Assembly (NCBI GenBank): GCA_012523655.1
Contig: JAAYTV010000204.1
Location: forward strand, 1 to 7,529
Direction of reading: 5' to 3'
DNA: 7,529 nt
From: a bacterium
Lineage (GTDB): Bacteria > Zhuqueibacterota > Zhuqueibacteria > Residuimicrobiales > Residuimicrobiaceae
A program made the translations under genes and the position numbers. Positions 5,703 to 7,529 of the stretch are shown here, piece after piece; within the stretch, counting starts at the first letter, position 1; each line of letters begins with the position of its first letter. The notes under the pieces were generated by a model. The model was not told the DNA's origin. It saw nothing but the letters and a program-made list of their open reading frames with translations, and ran no database searches.

Positions 5703-6506
5703 ATGGCAGACATCACGATCCAAGATTTGTTGCTTGCCGGCAGCCACTTCGGCCACTTGACCCGGCGCTGGAATCCCAAGATGAAGCGTTACATCTTTAT
5801 GGAGCGCAACGGGATCCATATCATTGATTTAAAGAAAACCATGGAATGCCTGACAGCGGCCCGCGAAGCGGTTCGTAAAGTGGTCAGGGAAGGCGGCACG
5901 GTGCTGTTCGTCGGCACGAAGAAACAGGCCAAGGACATTATCAAACTGGAAGCGGAGCGCTGCGGCATGCCTTATATTGCCGAGCGTTGGCTCGGCGGCT
6001 CGCTGACGAATTTCATCACCATTAAAAAAAGCATCAAGCGCATGAAGAATCTTGAGAAAAAGGCGACCGACGGCACCTACGACAAGGTCACTAAAAAAGA
6101 GATTCTCACCATCGAGCGCGAAAAAGAAAAGCTGGACAAGGTTTTGGGCGGCATTCGCGACATGAACTACCTGCCCTCCATGCTGTTCGTCGTGGACGCC
6201 AAGAAGGAGGCCATCGCCGTTCAAGAAGCCACCCGGCTGAACATCCCCACGGTCTGTCTTGCGGACACCAACGCCGATCCGGACCTGATCGACTTTCCGA
6301 TTCCCAGCAACGATGATGCGTTCAAGGCCATCAGCCTGATCACCCACGCCATCTCGGAAGCGGTGATCGAAGGCAAAGCCGCGCGCGTGGATGTGCAGAT
6401 GGCCACGGATTCCGATGTAGACGAAAAAGCCAAATATTTCAAAAAAGACGCGGATGAAGAAGAGCTGGTGCGTTACCCGCGTGATAAAAAGAAAGCCAAA
6501 GAATAG
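5703..6506 (+). CDS. rpsB: 30S ribosomal protein S2
   Basis: S2 joins the small subunit late and helps recruit S1 in many bacteria. At 267 aa it is slightly longer than the E. coli protein because of a charged C-terminal tail ending DKKKAKE. Family hallmarks are LLLAGSHFGHLTRRWNPKM (9-27), MERNGIHIIDLKKT, VLFVGTKKQAKDII, the ERWLGGSLTNF stretch, the second signature PSMLFVVDAKKEAIAVQEA, and LADTNADPDLIDFPIPSNDD. AAGGAG (5689-5694) lies 8 nt before the ATG. The gene is followed after 21 nt by tsf, the standard S2/EF-Ts pair, and is preceded by a folded spacer that may control it. Confidence 0.97.
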   Translation: MADITIQDLLLAGSHFGHLTRRWNPKMKRYIFMERNGIHIIDLKKTMECLTAAREAVRKVVREGGTVLFVGTKKQAKDIIKLEAERCGMPYIAERWLGGSLTNFITIKKSIKRMKNLEKKATDGTYDKVTKKEILTIEREKEKLDKVLGGIRDMNYLPSMLFVVDAKKEAIAVQEATRLNIPTVCLADTNADPDLIDFPIPSNDDAFKAISLITHAISEAVIEGKAARVDVQMATDSDVDEKAKYFKKDADEEELVRYPRDKKKAKE

Positions 6507-6527
6507 TCTCGGCCAGGAGAGGAATAC

Positions 6528-7121
6528 ATGAATATCACGGCAGACATAGTGAAACAACTGCGGGAGATCACCGGTGCCGGCATGATGGACTGCAAAAGAG
6601 CATTGGCCGAAACCGATGGCGATATGGAAAAAGCGGTGGAATACCTGCGCAAAAAGGGTCTGCAGGCGGTGGAGAAGAAAGCGGGCCGTCAAATCAAAGA
6701 GGGCGTCATCTATTCGTACATTCACCCCGGCAGCCGGTTGGGCGTTTTGGTCGAGGTCAATTGCGAAACCGACTTTGTGGCGCGCACGCCTGATTTTCAA
6801 GCGTTCGCCAAGGACATCGCCATGCAGATCGCAGCGTCCAATCCCAAGTTTGTTGATCGCAGCGATGTGCCTCAAGAACTGATCGACAAGGAGACCGAGA
6901 TCTATAAAGAACAGGCCCGTGAACAGGGGAAGCCGGAAAAGATCTGGGATAAATTCGTTCAGGGCAAATTGGAAAAATATTATCAGGAGATTTGTCTACT
7001 GGACCAGAGCTTTGTCAAAGACCCCAACAAGATCATTCGCGATCTGTTGACGGAATTGGTCGCCAAGCTGGGCGAGAATATGGCCATTCGAAGATTCGTC
7101 CGCTTCCAACTTGGTGAGTAG
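6528..7121 (+). CDS. tsf: Elongation factor Ts, compact form
   Basis: EF-Ts is the nucleotide exchange factor that releases GDP from EF-Tu. The N-terminal UBA-like domain is clear (VKQLREITGAGMMDCKRAL, then AVEYLRKKG), and the catalytic TDF motif that inserts into EF-Tu is at residues 81-83 in NCETDFVAR. The protein is 197 aa, close to the Thermus type and well short of the 283-aa E. coli form. It has a single core subdomain and keeps the terminal segment with NKIIRDLLTELVAKLGENMAIRRF. AGGAG (6515-6519) lies 8 nt before the ATG. A strong terminator follows 10 nt after the stop, so tsf is the last gene of this unit. Confidence 0.97.
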   Translation: MNITADIVKQLREITGAGMMDCKRALAETDGDMEKAVEYLRKKGLQAVEKKAGRQIKEGVIYSYIHPGSRLGVLVEVNCETDFVARTPDFQAFAKDIAMQIAASNPKFVDRSDVPQELIDKETEIYKEQAREQGKPEKIWDKFVQGKLEKYYQEICLLDQSFVKDPNKIIRDLLTELVAKLGENMAIRRFVRFQLGE

Positions 7122-7131
7122 TCCATCCTGC

Positions 7132-7158
7132 GAGCGAAGCCAAGGCTTCGCTCTTTTT
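7132..7158 (+). terminator. Rho-independent terminator after tsf
   Basis: GAGCGAAGC (7132-7140) and GCTTCGCTC (7145-7153) form a perfect 9-bp GC-rich stem with a CAAG loop, followed at once by five T (7154-7158) and AT. This is a textbook intrinsic terminator on the + strand. It separates rpsB-tsf from pyrH, which many bacteria transcribe together. Confidence 0.92.
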
Positions 7159-7202
7159 ATAGGTACCTCCGGCCTCGGATTACAGGGAACTCAGGCTCTC
7201 AT

Positions 7203-7529
7203 ATGAACGGCGAACACCCGGTTTATAAGCGTATCCTGCTGAAGCTGAGCGGGGAAGCCCTGATGGGCGGCAGCCAGCGGTTGGGGATCGATCCCCAGAC
7301 CGTGGACCGCATCTGTTGTGAGGTGGCGGAGGTGGCGCACCAGGGCGTACAGATAGGCCTGGTCATCGGCGGCGGAAATATTTTCCGCGGTCTGTCCGCC
7401 AGCGCCCGCGGCATGGATCGTGTCACCGCGGATAATATGGGCATGCTGGCCACGGTGATCAACTCGTTGGCGCTGCAGGACTACCTGGAGCGCTACCGGG
7501 TGAAGACCCGCGTCATGACCGCCATCAAG
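7203..7529 (+). CDS. pyrH: Uridylate kinase (UMP kinase), 5' part
   Basis: PyrH phosphorylates UMP to UDP with ATP; the bacterial enzyme is a hexamer of the amino-acid-kinase fold, usually regulated by GTP and UTP. The 109 residues present run to the window edge without a stop. Motifs seen are YKRILLKLSGEAL (glycine/lysine nucleotide-binding start), LVIGGGNIFRG, and DRVTADNMGMLATVINSLALQDYLE, all characteristic of bacterial UMP kinases. ATG 7203 fits the family N-terminus; the only Shine-Dalgarno-like sequence is a modest CAGG (7192-7195) 7 nt upstream. The gene follows the tsf terminator by 44 nt. No convincing promoter is seen in that gap, so expression may depend on partial readthrough or a promoter inside tsf. 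Confidence 0.95.
   Translation, partial: MNGEHPVYKRILLKLSGEALMGGSQRLGIDPQTVDRICCEVAEVAHQGVQIGLVIGGGNIFRGLSASARGMDRVTADNMGMLATVINSLALQDYLERYRVKTRVMTAIK

Noticed and set aside
5829..6875. Long open frame on the minus strand (348 codons) across rpsB and tsf.
   Set aside because: It is antisense to two certain genes, spans their junction, and its translation resembles no protein; an effect of codon bias.

Overview
The window is a bacterial chromosome segment of moderately high GC, coding almost entirely on the + strand. No transposase, integrase, tRNA, rRNA or CRISPR array is visible. The core proteins are clearly bacterial, but the lineage cannot be fixed from sequence alone. The compact EF-Ts (197 aa), the sigma70-like promoter and the unrecognised envelope genes would fit an uncultured group near the FCB superphylum (for example KSB1 or Calditrichota). 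That placement is a low-confidence inference.

Layout. (1) Positions 1-2027 hold de novo pyrimidine genes: the 3' part of pyrB (aspartate carbamoyltransferase) and complete pyrC (class I dihydroorotase). The pyrB frame is broken by an in-frame TGA at 606-608, exactly where the family has a conserved glycine; the expected C-terminal helix stays readable to a second stop at 666-668. (2) Positions 2132-2877 hold a toxin/immunity pair: a secreted barnase-type ribonuclease overlapping by 10 nt a barstar-type inhibitor. (3) Positions 3020-4574 hold two overlapping genes for exported proteins of unknown function; the second is a helical protein with a signal peptide and a C-terminal membrane anchor. 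(4) Positions 4692-7158 hold a translation block: a good promoter, rplM (L13, TTG start), rpsI (S9), a structured spacer, rpsB (S2), tsf (EF-Ts) and a strong intrinsic terminator. (5) From 7203 to the window edge is the 5' part of pyrH (UMP kinase).

How they fit together. PyrB and PyrC carry out consecutive steps towards UMP, and PyrH phosphorylates UMP to UDP, so pyrimidine genes flank the window. L13/S9 and S2/EF-Ts are two widely conserved gene pairs, here placed next to each other. The barnase/barstar pair and the two envelope genes are the accessory content between these housekeeping blocks. No gap between genes exceeds 300 bases; the largest, 4575-4755, holds the rplM promoter.
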